Source of the DNA: Nematopogon swammerdamellus
Taxonomy: Eukaryota; Arthropoda; Insecta; Lepidoptera; Adelidae
Assembly: GCA_946902875.1 (NCBI GenBank)
Contig: OX336349.1
Span: 11,989,891-12,053,890, forward strand
DNA length: 64,000 nucleotides
Direction: 5' to 3'
Positions 1 through 10,165 of the stretch are shown here, one piece after another; the stretch's first letter is position 1; every line of letters starts with the position of its first letter. A program made the translations under genes and the position numbers. Under the pieces are notes generated by a model. The model was not told the origin of the DNA, searched no databases, and saw only the letters and a program-made list of their open reading frames with translations.

Positions 1-40
1 ATTTGTTAGAAAATCATCTAGCTAGACAGACAAACTGCAG

Positions 41-110
41 ATAGTCAGCCAGTCAGTCGGTCTGCATGTAAGCGTCCACTGCTGGACATATGCCTCTCCA
101 GCAGATTAGG
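41..110 (-). repeat. RTE-type LINE 3' tail fragment
   Basis: Contains the block 'ccactgctggacatatgcct', which is the antisense of the C-terminus and 3' end shared by RTE-clade LINEs in Lepidoptera (sense peptide ..GEAYVQQ, then stop). The preceding 'gtcagccagtcagtcgg' stretch is also found upstream of the copies at 17721 and 27626, so this is the same subfamily. Only the extreme 3' end is present, as expected for 5' truncation during target-primed reverse transcription. No coding capacity remains. Confidence 0.6.
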
Positions 111-299
111 GTACATATAAAGTATAACTGTAATTACTTACGAAATATTAAAATAAAGTATATATATGTATAGGGGAATCCATGTAAGTATAATGTCCTT
201 AACAAATCGTAATATAGCATTCGAAGACTCATAATTCCGAAAGATCATTTCCTTAAAAGGTGTCTTCCAGAATTCGAGATTCGAGCTTAGAATTTATAC

Positions 300-482
300 A
301 TACTTCGGGACACGCTGTATCCCGCCAATCAGGATAAGCAGAGTTTTATTGTTTTAGCTAGCTAGCCCGTCGCCCTTTAGCACGGCATCTCGTCCTTATC
401 CCTTAGTCGCATTTTAAGACGTAGTACTGTGTGGGGCCGATACTTAAAAATAATAGCCCCACTGCGTCTCTCCCTGTGCTTA
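300..482. repeat. Rearranged copy of repeat X, head segment inverted
   Basis: The left part matches the repeat called X here, of which the fullest copy is 6580-6896 (an 'acacgctgtatcccg' start, then 'ttagcacggcatct' and 'ccttatcccttagtcgc'). From about 423 the expected continuation is replaced by its reverse complement (gtgtggggccgatact.., tagccccactgcgtctctcc). The terminal ~60 bp has therefore been inverted in place. Function unknown; read as a rearranged dead repeat. Confidence 0.6.
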
Positions 483-1455
483 GAATTCACTAGAAGGGAA
501 ATTGAAAATCAACGTAGGTAATTGATTTCTCGGTCGGGTGAATGATTGGCCTCCAGGAATATAGATTATCTGTGACTGAAATGTCTGCAATCGAAATATT
601 TACATTTTACTTACTCCAAATGTTGTACCCGCGTACCACCCTACAAATGAATTGGAGACCTGGCTGCTGGCCGCTGGCTGAACGAACATGCCAGTTCACA
701 GCGGAGGAACTGTAGCTTTCATCTGGTTTATTACAGCACTCATCACCGGATCAGATCGCTTCACAAACAGACGGCGTAATACCAATAATTTTTATGCTTC
801 CCAACGCGACATGACGATGTTTTATGAGGAGCTTTCCTGTGTTTTATTATTTTTCCGTTTAATTACTTCATTGGCGGCAATGAAACTTTGGGATGGAATG
901 GTTGTTTTTACGGAGTTATGGCGGCAAATAAAAGTTCGGTGTATTTTACATGTTTTTACCACACACGGTCAAGATACGAAATAGGGCAGTGAAACATCGA
1001 TGAATAAGTTTGTGTATTTAAACAATTGATTATTAAAAATAAAAATAAACCGACTGTGTAAAAAAATCTAACAAAGAGAAGAAAAATAAGCTAGCAAAAT
1101 ATATTTTGTGATTATCCTTTGTTAGCCTCAGAAGTCGGGGACTTTTATTGCTAGATTTCAATAATTCTGCATGTCACTCCGCAAATTCCATATATTAAAA
1201 AAATTCACAGATCTCGTGCATTACAGGACCTTCGAGGTACATTGAAAATTAACTCAAGAAAATAAAAAAATATTACATTTATATATTTTTATTATTTTTC
1301 AAAAACACATTTTTTTTTCAAAAGCAGCTTGAAAAATGTAAACTAAAATTTTGACAGAAAAAGAGATAAGCTTGACATTATGTCTAACTAAAGCAACAAA
1401 TTAATAAATATCAAATATAAAAATATAATATAGGTTAGGTTAGAAGATGCGTCGC
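483..1455. other. Gene-free stretch, no assigned content
   Basis: AT-rich sequence with homopolymer A/T runs. An open frame of 98 codons at 688-984 shows no motif I recognise and no good translation context. A short 'taggttaggtta' (two TTAGG-like units) lies at about 1432-1443, too short to call interstitial telomere. Confidence 0.5.
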
Positions 1456-1809
1456 CATCAGGACCCTGGAAATCATATATGACTAGAGTACTTGCGAAGA
1501 CAAATCCAACAGCCCAAAAAATGTGGATTTATCACGTGTAGTTTAGTAGTCCTTCCGGATCCGTCATCAGGACCCTGGAAATAACATATCACGAGAGTAC
1601 TTGCGAAGACAAATCCAACGAGCCCAAACACGGTGGATTTATCATATGTGGTTTAGGAGTTCTTATGGCTGCATTCCGGCTCCATTATTAGGACCTTGGC
1701 CATTATATATGACAAGAGTACTTGCGAAGACAAATCCAACGAGCCCAAACGCGATGGGCTTATCATGTGTAGTTTAGGAGTTCCTATGGCTTCCTTCCGG
1801 CTCCATCAT
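1456..1809. repeat. Three-copy tandem repeat, ~109-125 bp unit
   Basis: Three head-to-tail copies start near 1456, 1565 and 1683. Each begins with cat(c/t)a(t)taggaccctgg-like sequence, followed by gagtacttgcgaagacaaat and ccaac(g)agcccaaa. Units differ by short indels (about 109, 118 and 127 bp). The third copy ends at the mariner, which appears to have inserted at its distal edge. Similar minisatellites are known inside Helitrons and as satellite seeds, but I cannot tell which this is. Confidence 0.75.
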
Positions 1810-1812
1810 ACT

Positions 1813-2740
1813 ACTCTGTGTAAAAAGTACCGGGATTTCATAAAATACAGAACGCGCGGTAAACATATCGACCTATTTTTCTTTAAGTTGGTAGCACTGT
1901 ACTGAGTTACTGCGTGAACTTTGAGCGTTATCTGTCACTCCGTGTAATGACAGCTGCTGTTTTTATATTTCATTGTTTTAAGTGTTCTGCGATTTTACTA
2001 TGAAAGCATTTGTTGAACAAAGAGTTTGCCTTAAGTTTTGCGCATCAAAGGAAATTTCCTGTGCCGAATCACTAAAAATGTTGCAGAAGACTTACGGTGA
2101 TTTGTGTATCTCAAAACTCGGGCATATGAATGGTACAAAGTATTTAAAGAAGGCCGGAAAGTGGTATCTGATTTGCCTCGTTCTGGTCGACCACTAATCG
2201 CTGCGAATGATGAAAACATCAATCTAATCAAGAGTTTGGTACTTGAAAATCGTCGTATGAGTCTTAGAGAGTTAGCTCTAGAGGTAAACGTATCTTTTAA
2301 GTCCGTTCATAATATTCTGACTGACATTTTGGGCATGAAACGCGTCGCCGCAGGATTAGTTCAATAAGAGCTCAAATTTGTCCAAAAAGAGCCTCGATAG
2401 CAAGTTGCTGAAGACACGATTTCCCGAGCTTCTACGGACTCCACCTTCATGAAACGCCTAATAACCGGCGACGAGATATGGGTTTAGTTCCCGAGGCTAA
2501 AATTACCACACCGAAGAGGGCGTTTCGAGTCGATTGCTGCTATAAAAGAAAATTCGCTGAAAGAGTCAAAGACCATACCTCAATCAGCTTACAAAAAATG
2601 TATAGAGGACTGGGTCAAGCGCTGGCGTAGCTGTATTGCAAGCGAAGAGGCCTACTTTGAAGACGACAAAATAAATTTTGACGAATAAATTACTTTTTTG
2701 GTTTTATTGAACAATTCCCGGTACTTTTTACACAGAATGT
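1813..2740 (+). mobile_element. Decayed mariner element, internally deleted
   Basis: Terminal inverted repeats are visible: 'tctgtgtaaaaagtaccggg' near 1815-1834 and its reverse complement near 2718-2737, with TA-rich flanks as expected for Tc1/mariner insertion. The length of about 930 bp is shorter than the usual ~1.3 kb, explained by the deletion in the transposase. It lies immediately after a tandem repeat and about 50 bp before the LINE at 2790. No longer autonomous. It could still be mobilised in trans if the outer TIR bases are intact, but its disabled ORF suggests an old copy. Confidence 0.85.
2000..2688 (+). pseudogene. mariner transposase pseudogene
   Basis: Starts at ATG 2000 with the N-terminal helix-turn-helix region of mariner transposases (EQRVCLKFCASKEIS, then SLKMLQKTYGD). 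A frameshift near 2110 moves the frame to one that reads RAYEWYKVFKEGR, SGRP, LVLENRR, SVHNILTDILGMKRVAA. In that second frame there are stops at 2365, 2398 and 2485. The first catalytic Asp (TGDEIW) is present. The sequence then jumps to the C-terminal FPRLKLPH and IKENSLKESKTIP segment, so a deletion removed the second and third catalytic residues of the DDD triad. The final TAA at 2686 is at the expected C-terminus. Not functional. Confidence 0.9.
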
Positions 2741-2771
2741 ATATTAAAATAATATAATAATGAAAATTATT

Positions 2772-2789
2772 TAATAATAATAATAATAA
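2772..2789. repeat. (TAA)6 target of the Dong/R4-type LINE
   Basis: Six TAA units abut the 5' end of the LINE at 2790. TAA-rich sequence (taataatt) also follows its 3' end near 6108-6116. Dong, an R4-clade LINE described in Bombyx mori, is known for inserting into (TAA)n, so the flank supports the clade assignment independently of the protein. Confidence 0.7.
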
Positions 2790-5700
2790 CCTCCACCCCC
2801 TACCACTGCCTCCACACCCGCATGCCCGCACCCCGCACCTGCCTCGCCACCACCCTTGGCGAGAGCGCGGGGTGCCGCCGCAGTTACCACTGCTGCCGGC
2901 ACGATGGCTGCGACCATGCCAACACCACCTTCTGCGGAGGATGGTGGCGATGTGATAGGGGGCACGGTAAGTACCCAGGATAATGAGTTAATGAGGAGCA
3001 CTCTTGAAGAGGCGATTCTGAGGTACCGCTCGGCACCTACCAATGACAGGCCGCGGATACCGAGGTTGCCCACGAATAAACGAAACCTTATTATGGTGAG
3101 GATCCTGGATTCATATCTTAAAGAATATATTGAATCTAGTACAGATCTCGCCGATACTAATTCGATCTTGTATTGTGGGGCGGTGGATGCCTGTCGCATG
3201 GCGCGTCTAAAATTTGAAAATAATTCGCGAGACACACGCGCCATGCCAGCTATTGCTCCCGCATGGCAGTTACGGATCGAACGACGTATCGGCGAGGCCA
3301 GGATCCTCATCGGAAAGCTATGCTGCTTCAGGTCTAGGAATACAAGACCAAAAATTATGCGTTTCGTGACGAAGGCTTTTAATGGAGCTGTAATAAGCCG
3401 AACACAGCCAAACTTCCACTCGCTAGTCACGGAACGCATAGATGACATGAAGCAGCAAATTAGCGCGTGGGCCCAACGTATCCGTCGCTATAGGAAGCGT
3501 GTCGACCGTTATCATCAGAATCGTCGATTCCAGAGTGACCAAAGGTGGGTACACCGAAACCCGGAGCACCCGAACCAACGACCGACAGACACAATCCGAC
3601 CGACTGATCAAGAAAATGCTTCATTTTGGAAAAACATCTGGTCGGATCCTGTCTGTCACGTCGAGGGTGAATGGATGAGAGCAGTCGAGCGGGCGTGTCA
3701 GACTGTAGAACCAATGTCAGCCATAAATATCAGCGAAGAGGATGTAAGTTCTGCAATCCGCCAGGCACTGAACTGGAAATCTCCAGGGCCGGATGGATTG
3801 CAGAACTTCTGGCTGAAATGGTTCAGAAGCTGCCATTCCCGCTTGGCCATTCAATTCCAAGATGCCCTCGACCATCGGGTTCTCCCAGAGTTCATGACTA
3901 CTGGTGTCACCCACCTGCTCCATAAATCTAGTAGTACTGCGGAACCTAAAAATTATAGACCTATCACCTGCTTGCCTACCATCTACAAGCTCCTGACATC
4001 CATTTTGACGCATAAAATATAAATTCATATTAAGGAAAATAACATCTTGTCAGTTGCTCAGAATTGATGTCGGGCTGGGTCCCGCGGTACTAAGGAGCTT
4101 CTCCTCATAGACATGACCGTTTGTCAGCAGGTCCGACGCAATCAAAAGAACCTGTCTGCTGCCTGGATAGATTACAGGAAGGCATTTGACTCCGTGCCCC
4201 ATACATGGTTGCTAAGGATACTAGAATTATACAAAACTGACACGAATATCTGTCAATTCCTTGGCGCATGTATGGGACAATGGAGTACTATCCTTCGTGT
4301 GCCAGGTGGCGAACGGACTTCGGTCGCAGACGACCGGATTCCCATAGGGCGGGGGAACTTTCAGGGAGACAGCCTGAGTCCGCTTTGGTTTTGTCTGGCT
4401 CGGAACCCTCTTAGCACTCTGCTTGAGGACTCAGAGCTGGGCTACTGTCTTCGAAGAGGAGGCTCTCGAATATCGCACTTATTTTATATGGATGACCTCA
4501 AACTGTTTGCCAAGTCGGACACTGAACTAATGTCCATGATGAAGATAACTGAAGGCTTCAGCAACGACATTGGAATGGAGTTCGGCTTGGAAAAATGTGG
4601 GACCATCCATGTGGAACGTGGTGTGGTCGTGAACTCCGGCGGCATACAGTTGTCAGAGTCTATGAATATTCGAGTTCTCTCCGAAGACGAAACCTATAAA
4701 TATCTGGGAATATCGGAGGCTCTCAACATACGGGATACGGACATGAAACAATCAGTTAAGGAAAAGTTTTTTCACCGTCTTACAAAAGTGCTAAATAGCC
4801 TTTTGTCAGGCGGCAATAAAATTCGTGCCTATAACGGTTGGGTCATGCCTGTGCTCGTATATACCTTCGGTATTCTCAGATGGACTCAGACCGAATTGGA
4901 CTCGCTGGACAGAAAGGTCAGGACGCTGATGACGAAATCCCATATGCACCACCCACGATCATCGGTCATGAGGTTGTATGTCCCGCGGAAGTGTGGGGGT
5001 CGAGGTATGTTAAATGCCAAGAACCTGCACAACCGCGTGGTATGCAATCACGGAGATTGCATACCATTGTAGTACTTTTTGGAAAAGACTGATGTTTGTG
5101 AGATGCATCGCGATGTCGTCACCAGCGATAAAGGCCTTACCCCGCTGAGCATGGGAAAAGAGGACTGGCGGAAGCCGGTTGTACTGAGCACCGAGGACCC
5201 CATGGAAGTATGGAAAGGCAAGGAGCTGCACGGTAGGTATTTCCGGTCTCTCACGGGACCGGATGTAGACCAACTTGCTTCCGTGCACTGGCTACGCTTC
5301 GGGGACCTCTTCGGGGAAACCGAGGGTTTTGTCTTTGCAATACAAGATGAGGTGGTCAAGACGAACAACTATAGGAAACACATAATGAAGGACGGCACCA
5401 TTGACATCTGCCGCGCCTGCCACCAACCTGGCGAGTCCCTCAGACATGTGATTTCCGGTTGTTCGCAGCTTGCCAACACCGAGTATCTGCATAGACACAA
5501 CCTAGTAGCCAGGATTATCCACCAGCAACTTGCCTTAAAGTTCAACCTTGTGGGTACCGAGGTGCCTTACTATAAGTACAATCCACCGCCAGTTCTCGAA
5601 AACGGTCATGTCACACTCTACTGGGACCGGTCCATTATCACAGACAGGACTATTCTCGCGAACAGGCCTGATATTGTGATAGTAGACCGGGAGGCAAGGC

Positions 5701-5978
5701 ACGCAACGCTCGTCGATATCGCCGTGCCGCACGATGGTAACCTCGTCAGTAAGGAAGCAGAGAAGATGTTAAAATATCTGGATCTGCAGCACGAGGTTAC
5801 CAAAATGTGGCCCGTCGACTCGACGATCGTTGTGCCCATAGTCGTTTCGGCGCATGGGCTGATAGCGAAGAGCCTCGACGACCACCTTGAGAGTAAGGGC
5901 CAGATACAGAAGGCAGCCCTGCTTGACACTGCACGCATCGTCCGGAGGTTCCTCTCTTTGGGACCCGACCATCGGTAG
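2790..5978 (+). pseudogene. R4/Dong-like RT + restriction-like endonuclease ORF with three stops
   Basis: The encoded protein would nick the target, prime cDNA on it and integrate the element copy. Visible in order: a low-complexity Pro/Ala-rich start; a basic helical segment (ISAWAQRIRRYRKR, about 3457-3500); the RT finger region (NWKSPGPDGLQNFWLKWF); motif A (AAWIDYRKAFDSVPH); motif B (NFQGDSLSPLWFCLA); the catalytic FYMDD near 4480; and the thumb (YKYLG). Then comes a C-x2-C-x8-H-x4-C knuckle (CRACHQPGESLRHVISGC, about 5410-5463) and the endonuclease signature RPDIVIV..LVDIAVP..K..KY. In-frame stops are TAA 4020, TGA 4065 and TAG 5070; there is no frameshift. The first ATG in frame lies near 2904, but the frame is open from 2790. 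The pattern fits a fairly young insertion inactivated by point mutation. Confidence 0.9.
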
Positions 5979-6112
5979 CTTGGGCTCGCCCCGCCGCCGG
6001 TGGTGGAAACTCCATTTATTTTATAATAATTTTATGTATAATTTTTGTATATTTTAGGTATAGTTTATTATATGTAAAATTATTGTAAATATATGTGTTA
6101 ATAAAGGAATAA
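2790..6112 (+). mobile_element. Dong/R4-clade non-LTR retrotransposon (LINE)
   Basis: One continuous reading frame of about 1,060 codons carries reverse transcriptase followed by a CCHC knuckle and a C-terminal restriction-like endonuclease, the architecture of the early-branching LINE clades (R2, R4/Dong, NeSL). A 3' UTR of about 130 bp contains AATAAA at 6099-6104 and ends in TAA-rich sequence. The 5' edge is sharp against (TAA)6, with the frame already open at the first base, so the N-terminus (where family members have zinc fingers) is probably truncated. This is the least decayed coding element in the window. Confidence 0.88.
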
Positions 6113-6579
6113 TAATTATCTACTTACCCAACTAACCCAACTAACAAAGTCACCCGAGGATCTGCAGGGCCGTGATTTGATTTTTCAAAATTTATTTCAT
6201 ACGTTCGGATATTCCTGCTCGCTCTCTACGCTGTTGCACTTCCAAAAGTCGATTTCACACTCTCAGCAAAAATGGGAAAAATTTGAGGGACCACCTACAG
6301 CACGAACCATCATCGATAGACGAATGCTTTTCTTTTTTAAATGTAGCCCAAAGTCCAAATCTAAACAGGTTTTTTAATTTTTCGATATCACGTTTAGTTT
6401 TTGAGATACAAGAGATTTTGTTGGAAACTCGCTATCTTGTAGCCCTAGTCGATACGCGTCTTTTCAGCCCTCAACCACTCGCGTAGCTCCAAAAATCGCG
6501 ACACCAGGACGATTTCACACTCTCGAGCGAAAATGGGGGGCTATACTGAAGCGATCGAAAAAACATGCATATGCATATC
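6113..6579. other. Gene-free stretch with a ~28-bp duplicated motif
   Basis: The motif 'gatttcacactctc' followed by a/gcaaaaatggg occurs at about 6250 and again at about 6511, both times in a similar surround, suggesting an old duplication. No coding sequence recognised. Confidence 0.4.
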
Positions 6580-6896
6580 ACACACGCTAAATCCCGACAA
6601 TCGGAGTAAGCAGAGTAATCGGTGTTGTGCTGCAAGAACTCTTGCAAATTACAGCACAACACCGACCACCGCGTTTCGCAAAGTATTCGAACAAGATTCA
6701 ATCCATCAAGCAGCAAGTAGGGCACGAAAACCAACTTGCTGCATGACTCGGTGGAAGTACCGTGCCAAGGTGAGAGGTGGCGGGCCTGTCGTCCCTTTAG
6801 CACGGCATCTTGTCCTTATCCCTTAGTCGCCTTTTACGACATGCATGGGGAGAGATGCAGTGGGAATATTCTTTTTAAGTACCGGCCCCACACGGC
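6580..6896 (-). repeat. Repeat X, fullest copy
   Basis: About 317 bp, beginning (on the minus strand) with the 'gtgtggggccggtact' head and ending near 'cacgcta'. Other copies in this window are at 24641-24840 (plus orientation, internally deleted), 39820-39930 and 51623-51905 (minus), and a rearranged one at 300. A 13-bp perfect stem (cggtgttgtgctg / cagcacaacaccg, about 6619-6663) encloses a second small stem (caag/cttg). No protein. The first ~110 bp of X also serve as the head of two SINE chimeras in the window. Confidence 0.7.
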
Positions 6897-6974
6897 AAAA
6901 ACATTTTCAATGTTAAAATGGCGAGTGATAAGACATTTTGTGTATTTATGGAAAAGTTAGTATTAGTTAATATT

Positions 6975-7092
6975 TGATTGACAGGTCAGCGAGGATCTTC
7001 TCGCCAAAGAGTTCTTCATACAAAATATCAGTCTTGCCATCCATGATCCAGCAAGGAAACGCGGCGGCCGTCGTCCTCGGGACAATAAGTCG
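6975..7092 (+). repeat. LINE ORF C-terminal fragment ('QRGNAASVLGT' type)
   Basis: Reads FFIQNISLAI in one frame and IQQGNAAAVVLGT in the next, matching the better-preserved minus-strand copy at 53553-53834 (YFIQRVSLAIQRGNAASVLGTF). It is a frameshifted scrap of the C-terminal domain commonly seen downstream of retroelement RTs in invertebrates. I cannot assign the clade with certainty. Confidence 0.55.
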
Positions 7093-8165
7093 TCTCCCGT
7101 GGGTGCACGAATAGTTTTATTTAATTTAGTTTCCCTTTCACCTATTAGTTTTCTGTATAACTTGATTATGGTTTTACTTGTTTAGTAAACATAATTTTTC
7201 ACGATTCTTAAAAAAATAATAAATATCTAATCTGATTGTAATAATTTGTATTAACCGTATATTATTATAAACATTCTAATAATGGTGTTCGCTTAGGCAA
7301 CTGTTCTGGTTCTCTACCAATGACCATTTAGTGTTTAACCCTAACTTGGAAAGTTAAAATAAATCGATAACACGTAACACATAAAAGAACATCATTAGTG
7401 TAAGTTTGAGTCAACCATAAACATACTGGCCAATAAATTAGACGGAAGCACGTGCGTTTATGTCACCGAGTCGAGTGACCTTTTACTAAGAGGTTTTCTT
7501 TTCATTCTTTTTGAGTCAGTCACCTATTACTGCAACTGGGTTTTGAACCTCAGACATCTCGAACAACAATTCACACTGAAGTAAAATACAATTCTAATGA
7601 TACTACAAGCTGAAAAAATTAAAAAATATGGAAGACTTAACTACTATTTAATATAGGTACGTCAATTTTCCCGATGCTTAGGTGACATTTTCGCGGAAGA
7701 GTATTAATCAATTTTAATAAAAAAAAAATGTTAACAAATTATTTCTATGCCAGTCTGTTGTCTTTCTGACTGTTAATCTTAAACGACTCACTCAAGTCTC
7801 TATTGGCATGGTGATAGCAATTTTTAAAACCGAACTTAACGACAGCCAAACGCAATAAAGCTTCAAAAACTAACGTATACACACATGCATGCCTACATAC
7901 GGCGGCGTCCGGTAGAACACTCTCTGGCTGGTCGTGATCGACGGACGAGTTGGAAACTTTCACTTCTAACGATACAAGCCATTGACGCACTAAACTCTAT
8001 GGTTTCAACGCCTTCTTTACTGTTCGATCATTAAAGTTAATGCTACAGTAAAGGAATGTTACTATAATGTTACAGAAAGAAAAATCTATTGCAGTCGAGA
8101 CGAAATTGATTGAACATCTGTAAACCCGTTGTGGAATTGGATATATCGATGCTGTACATCTTTCT
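7093..8165. other. Gene-free AT-rich stretch
   Basis: No recognisable element, gene or structured repeat. Open frames on the minus strand (7745-7990) show no family motif. Confidence 0.4.
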
Positions 8166-8470
8166 GCGATATAAAAAAAAGTTTTTATATAGACAGCCGG
8201 CGCTGGTGTCTGTGCCCAATACTTCAACGGAAGATCAGACACAGCCAATAACTCCACTCCTCGTGAAACGACGCGCAGAGAGGCGTCATGCCGGCTATAA
8301 GGTTGACAGCAAGTTCGTCGTCTAAATTTATTGACACGCCTTTTGAAGATCCCCAGTTTATAGGGGGGAGGGAACACACTCAGCGCAAGACCGTTCCATA
8401 TTTTCGCCGTACGATACAGGAAAGATTTCGAAAAACGATGTGTTCTTAGAAGTTGGGTGTCAGCAACATA
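8166..8470 (-). mobile_element. CR1-like LINE 3' end, family 1, 5'-truncated
   Basis: On the minus strand it encodes THRFSKSFLYRTAKIWNGL, then VFPPPYKLGIFKRRVN, the C-terminal signature of CR1/L2-like LINE ORF2 proteins. It continues through a 3' UTR ending 'agccggctgtct' and an A-rich tail (plus strand 8171-8186). The same family recurs on the plus strand at 62290-62690 with near-identical peptide and tail. Only the last ~300 bp are present. Confidence 0.75.
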
Positions 8471-8998
8471 ATATGGATAATTATTTCACAATGCAATTTC
8501 TCACACCACAAACATTTTAATTCACAATGGCCAAACTTTCTCAGAGTACTGTTTTCCTTCACTGGAGTTATATTCACCTAATATTAATCTAATATCAAGG
8601 ACATAACAGATTGAACATAACATAACTGACAAGGGAGACCAGCATGTAGCCATGTTTACACTCGCCGCGGCGCTCGCCCCGTTTAATTGCACAACAACGA
8701 CTCGCAAGTAAGACATTGTGTTATGTAATTAGATTAGAGCAGCGCGATATTTATTAACGCTCTACACGCGCAAGCGCGCTGCTGTGGAAGAGTAAAGAGC
8801 TATCATTTATTCTGAATGTCGTTAAATAAAAAAATATATATATTTTAAAACATAAACAGCGTTATTTAACCATAAATTAGGTTTCCGATCAAACTCTTCG
8901 AAATTGCAATCTTAAATAGCTTAGAACTCTGAAGAAAATAAAAAAAAGTAATACAGATAACTAAAGAAGTAAAACCTACATAACAAAATAACTATCAA
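8471..8998. other. Gene-free stretch
   Basis: A short GC-rich patch (cgccgcggcgctcgcccc, about 8661) sits in otherwise AT-rich DNA. No feature assigned. Confidence 0.35.
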
Positions 8999-9135
8999 AT
9001 CAACACAAGGGGCGTTATCAAAAGTTCTCAGAACACTTGCGGCATTACCCATGATTGCAAGGCGTACCCTTCGAATAAAGTAGGCCCTTTGATTGCGGCT
9101 TAGATATTCGTTTATTGAACAGACCAAACATGACC
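8999..9135 (-). repeat. LINE ORF C-terminal fragment ('NAASVLRTF')
   Basis: Minus-strand peptide YFIRRVRLAIMGNAASVLRTF is homologous to the fragments at 6975 and 53553. The upstream residues NEYLSRNQR resemble NSIDKYLKRNK of the longer copy, with the middle ~60 residues missing, so this copy carries an internal deletion. Confidence 0.55.
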
Positions 9136-9246
9136 GAGAATAATAAGACACAGTAACATTATTTTGGCAGACATAATTCTGTATTTCCTTATAAATCTAT
9201 CTATATTTATGTATCTTAAGTTTTATTGCACAGTTACTAGGTGGTA

Positions 9247-9324
9247 GATGGCACCTACCTTATCGGAAGTTATATATTTGCTAGTCAGAGCATGCGCTTT
9301 GGCCCCTCTGACTCAGGCACCCAT
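9247..9324. repeat. Two-copy dispersed repeat (partner at 35991)
   Basis: Shares 'atggcacctacct', 'gtcagagcatgcgctttg' and 'gcccctctgactcag..cacccata' with 35991-36067. The other copy begins 'ggtatggc' and ends 'cccatacc', hinting at short inverted ends. Family unknown. Confidence 0.5.
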
Positions 9325-9344
9325 ATGTATAACATAGTTATAAT

Positions 9345-9440
9345 CACGGACAGACAGACAGACATACAGACACCAGAGTGAACCCATAAGGGTCCCATTT
9401 TTAGCAATTTTAAGGTAATCAGAACCACGTCCCATTTTAC
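9345..9440. repeat. Fragment of the 'gggttccgta' lepidopteran repeat
   Basis: Contains the GACA-rich tract followed by 'cccataagggtcccattttt', the decayed form of the terminal block seen complete at 18155-18622. Only one end is preserved. Confidence 0.45.
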
Positions 9441-9746
9441 AAGATTTTTTATTTAATTTAGTATTCATTAATTTTTATTTTATTTTATTTATTTTCATTC
9501 ACTTAGTTAGAGAGATCACAAACTTGTGGCAATTATTAGTACGACCTTCACCTATACTTTTTTTTTATTGGTTCATTTGGTACATGGATACACTGACACA
9601 AATTACAAACTGAACAAAGTTATTCTAGTTCTATTTCGATGCAAGCAAAAACAAGCCATCCTAACCATATTGACTGCCACGATGAATACTGTTGAGATTG
9701 AAGATTGCGTAGGTATAGAACCAGACAACGGGACGCACGTTGATAC

Positions 9747-9802
9747 ACGTCCGTGAACCTGGAGTAGATTATCATGATAATCTACTCCAGGTTCACGGAC
9801 GT
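9747..9802. repeat. Perfect 56-bp palindrome without spacer
   Basis: Left arm 9747-9774 (acgtccgtgaacctggagta.. ending tatca) is the exact reverse complement of 9775-9802, with zero loop. The flanks carry a near direct repeat (cgttgatac / cgttgacac). It belongs to no element recognised here. Such a structure is either a very recent fold-back insertion or an assembly or cloning artefact. Confidence 0.9.
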
Positions 9803-10071
9803 CGTTGACACCGGTTTCATTGTAAGCTCGTCGCGCCGTTGTCACTGTTCCGTCACGAAAGTGGTTGTTCAATACCAATTTATTTCGGATGTTTCCTAAA
9901 CGGAGTGGGACTAGTAACTTTCGCTGTTTTAGGGATCCATAGCGAGCGACGTTGGCAGGGACCACTATGAAATCGTTCAGGTGTCTGTCCGTCCGTCTGT
10001 CTGTCACACGCGATATCCGAGGTGATTACTCCGGAACGTAAAGCTTAATAAGTTTAACACCCTCAGTTCCA

Positions 10072-10165
10072 TGTGTATCATTTTCGATACACACCGTCAG
10101 ACCACTTGTGTATCTTTTTTGATACACAGCACTCGTGTTAGTCAAAGCGCTGTGTATCGCTAATG
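10072..10165. repeat. Cluster of short hairpins built on TGTGTATC
   Basis: TGTGTATC at 10072, 10107 and 10151. The first two are followed after a 6-nt loop by GATACACA (10086-10093 and 10121-10128), giving two perfect 8-bp hairpins. The third has a degraded partner (gcacac). Spacing is about 35-44 bp. Could be protein-binding inverted repeats or a decayed tandem unit. Confidence 0.6.

Noticed and set aside
1432..1443. TTAGG telomere repeat
   Set aside because: Only two units; expected by chance in 64 kb of AT-rich DNA.
2771..3448. 225-codon minus-strand ORF
   Set aside because: Lies entirely antisense to the LINE frame; its poly-Tyr end is the (TAA)n tract.
9603..10007. 134-codon minus-strand frame
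   Set aside because: Spans the 56-bp palindrome and begins inside a GACA-rich microsatellite (TDRRTDR); no domain recognised.
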